From: Mesorhizobium loti
GTDB taxonomy: Bacteria; Pseudomonadota; Alphaproteobacteria; Rhizobiales; Rhizobiaceae
DNA: 34,814 bases
Assembly: GCF_001510895.1 (NCBI RefSeq)
Contig: NZ_LPWA01000141.1
Span: 1 to 34,814, forward strand
Direction: 5' to 3'
Shown: positions 33,290 through 34,814 of the stretch, piece after piece
Layout: every line of letters starts with the position of its first letter
Position numbering within the stretch: the stretch's first letter is position 1
Program-made: the position numbers and the translations under genes
The notes under the pieces: model-generated
Seen by the model: only the letters and a program-made list of their open reading frames with translations
What the model was told of the DNA's origin: nothing
The model's database searches: none

Positions 33290-34800
33290 GTGTCGGAACA
33301 AGCTCCCTCAATCGCTGATTTCCTCGCTCGGATCGCCTTTCTGGAGGCGGCCGTTTCTGCCCGTGACATCACCATCGCCGACCGGGATGAGCAGCTGCGA
33401 AGAGAGCGCGCCGAGGCCGCACTTCGCATCCAGCGCCTGCAGCTGCAGATCGACCGCTTCAACCGCAAGGCCTTCGGCCGCTCGTCCGAGAAGCTCGGCC
33501 AGATGCGGCTCGAGCTCGAAGATCTCGAGAGCGATTTGGCCGCCAGCGTACCCGATGCCGAGCTGCCCGTCGTCGCTGAGAACGACAAGTCCGGGTGTTG
33601 CCGGTGCGTAAGCTCAACCCGAATCTGCCGCGCAAGAAGATCGTTCGCGAACCGTCGTGCGCATGCTGCCCGGGCTGCGGCGGCGATCTGCGCGCCATGG
33701 GCCAAGATAGCGAGGAGATGCTGGATCTGGTCGCCCAGGCCTGGCAGGTGATGGAGACCATTCGGCCCAAGTACAGCTGCCGGACCTGCGATAAGATCAT
33801 CCAGGCGCCGGCACCAGCCAAGCCCATTGCACGCGGCAAGCTCAGCTATGCCGCGCTCGCCCATATCATGATGGCGAAGTGGGGTTATCATCTGCCTTTT
33901 TACCGCCAAGCCCAGATGATGGCCGCCAAGGGCGTCGACATCGAGCGATCCACGCTTTCGCGTAGCGCCGGCTACGCGGCCGCCTTGCTCGATCCGATCT
34001 ACAATCGCCTCCGCGAGATCGGCCGTACCCGCACCAAGATTCACACCGACGACACGCGGCTTCCGATCCTGGCGCCCAGCACCGGCAAGACGCACAAGGG
34101 CGCGCTCTGGGTTTACGTCGCCGACGATCGCAACTCGGGCTCGCGGGAGCCGCCGATCGCCTGGTATCGCGCCACCATGGGCCGCGCCGGCGAGAGCGTG
34201 ATGAGCGAGCTCGCCGGATTTGCCGGCACGCTTCAGGCTGACGCGTTCACGGGCTACAATCAGCTCTACAAGGGCGGCGCCATTCGGGAAGCTGCCTGCC
34301 TGGCCCATCTGCGCCGCAAGATATTCGATGTTCACGACAGCCAGCCGACCGAGCTCAGCACGACTGCGATGGCCGGCATCCAGGCGATCTACCGGATCGA
34401 GGAAGAGATCCGCGGGTTGCCGCCCGCCGAGCGATTGGCCGCGCGACGAAGGCGGACCCGACCCCTGGTCCGCGCGCTGCGACGACAGCTCATGCGCCAG
34501 GGCAAGGGTTTGTCGCGCCATGCCGATATCGCCAAGGCCTTCGCCTATGGCGCCAAGCGATGGCGCGCATTCAACCGCTTCCTCTACGACGGCCAGCTCG
34601 AGCCCGACAATCTGATTGCCGAGCGAGCAATTCGCGGATTTACAGTCGGCAGGCGCAATTGGCTTTTCTCGGGCAGCTTTCCCGCGGCCGAGCGCTCGGC
34701 GGTCGTGCTCAGCATTGCAGATTCCGACGATTTACCGGACGGCATTCCGATCAAAAACCGGACGCGATTCCGAGAATTGACCGGACGCGATTCCGATTAA
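33290..34800 (+). pseudogene. tnpC: IS66 family transposase TnpC, frame break and replaced C-terminus
   Basis: The DDE transposase of IS66. From GTG 33290: LARIAFLEAAVSARDITIADR, a leucine-rich coiled coil, then RFNRKAFGRSSEKLGQM. At about 33,594 one base is missing: the frame runs into CCRCVSSTR, whereas the next frame reads LPVRKLNPNLPRKKIVREP. It continues with the Zn ribbon CACCPGCGGDL..CRTCDKI and the catalytic parts HTDDTRLPIL, QADAFTGY and ERAIRGFTVGRRNWLFSGS. After VVLSIA (about 34,713) the normal roughly 40-residue end is replaced by repeat sequence up to TAA 34,800. It is probably inactive. Confidence 0.88.
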
Positions 34801-34814
34801 AAACCGGACAGTTT
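34712..34814. repeat. 23-bp tandem repeats, end of an incoming mobile element
   Basis: The 16-mer CCGGACGCGATTCCGA occurs exactly at 34,758-34,773 and 34,781-34,796, with two mismatches at 34,735-34,750. Its start (CCGGAC) recurs at 34,804 and its tail (GATTCCGA) at 34,720. The copies are spaced exactly 23 bp. The array begins where tnpC homology ends and runs out of the window. Multiple terminal repeats of this kind are known from IS21-type ends; the family here is a guess. Confidence 0.65.

Larger units (their letters stand above)
32376..34713 (+). mobile_element. IS66-family element 2, nested inside element 1, right end lost
   Basis: GTAAGCG at 32,376-32,382 is the canonical IS66 left terminus. 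It is followed by tnpA, tnpB and tnpC in the standard order and orientation. The element is itself truncated at about 34,714, where the end of another repeat-bearing element replaces the tnpC C-terminus. Confidence 0.85.

Noticed and set aside
33193..34521. Long minus-strand frame (442 aa) opposite tnpC
   Set aside because: Antisense to a clear IS66 transposase; no recognisable domains.
1..34814. CRISPR arrays, tRNA and rRNA genes
   Set aside because: No direct-repeat/spacer pattern was seen other than the 23-bp IS-type array, and no cloverleaf or rRNA-like sequence was noticed on reading.

Overview
The window looks like a piece of a conjugative plasmid or integrative element from a Hyphomicrobiales (Rhizobiales) alphaproteobacterium, of the Mesorhizobium/Phyllobacteriaceae sort. 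The evidence is a Ti/Sym-plasmid-type DNA-transfer region (traG-traD-traC facing traA-traF-traB-traH across a Q-type oriT), small plasmid-associated genes (DUF736, WGR), and IS630, IS66 and IS256-type elements. The tra genes are very GC-rich. The accessory genes from about 14.4 to 31.6 kb are visibly less so, and the last amidase gene is AT-shifted.

Layout. 1-1,570: left edge with short inverted repeats next to a decapitated DUF736 gene, a WGR-domain gene and a decayed regulator-like gene. 1,570-10,109: transfer and mobilization block. traC/traD/traG run leftward and traA/F/B/H run rightward from oriT at about 4,145-4,180. traA and traB carry single-base frame breaks. 10,191-12,282: a LysR regulator divergent from an EamA/DMT exporter with a hairpin-rich leader. 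12,323-13,128: a second, diverged and broken traB-traH tail. 13,304-14,352: an IS630-family element. 14,368-21,260: a leftward CoA-thioester gene set: ADP-forming acyl-CoA synthetase, enoyl-CoA hydratase, DUF35 Zn-ribbon/OB protein, thiolase-like protein, a terminator, then a tandem metallo-beta-lactamase protein. A divergent LysR regulator follows at 21,732. 22,893-23,745: IS256- and IS66-type relics. 24,269-31,612: a peptide-type ABC substrate-binding protein, two permeases, a Nudix CoA pyrophosphatase and two amidase-signature hydrolases. 31,650-34,814: an IS256 relic, an IS66 element interrupted by a second IS66 element, and a 23-bp tandem-repeat end of yet another element that cuts the IS66 tnpC gene.

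How it could work (inference). The accessory block reads like an uptake-and-breakdown unit for an amide or peptide-like compound. The ABC proteins import it, the two amidases release an acid, the ADP-forming synthetase makes the acyl-CoA, the hydratase and the thiolase-like/DUF35 pair carry out a beta-oxidation-like or retro-aldol step, and the tandem metallo-hydrolase and Nudix enzyme act on thioesters or CoA. The substrate cannot be read from the sequence, and no ABC ATPase is encoded here. Several genes (traA, traB, the ABC binding protein, tnpC) carry breaks that are each fixed by restoring one missing base. This is either early decay or systematic sequencing error.
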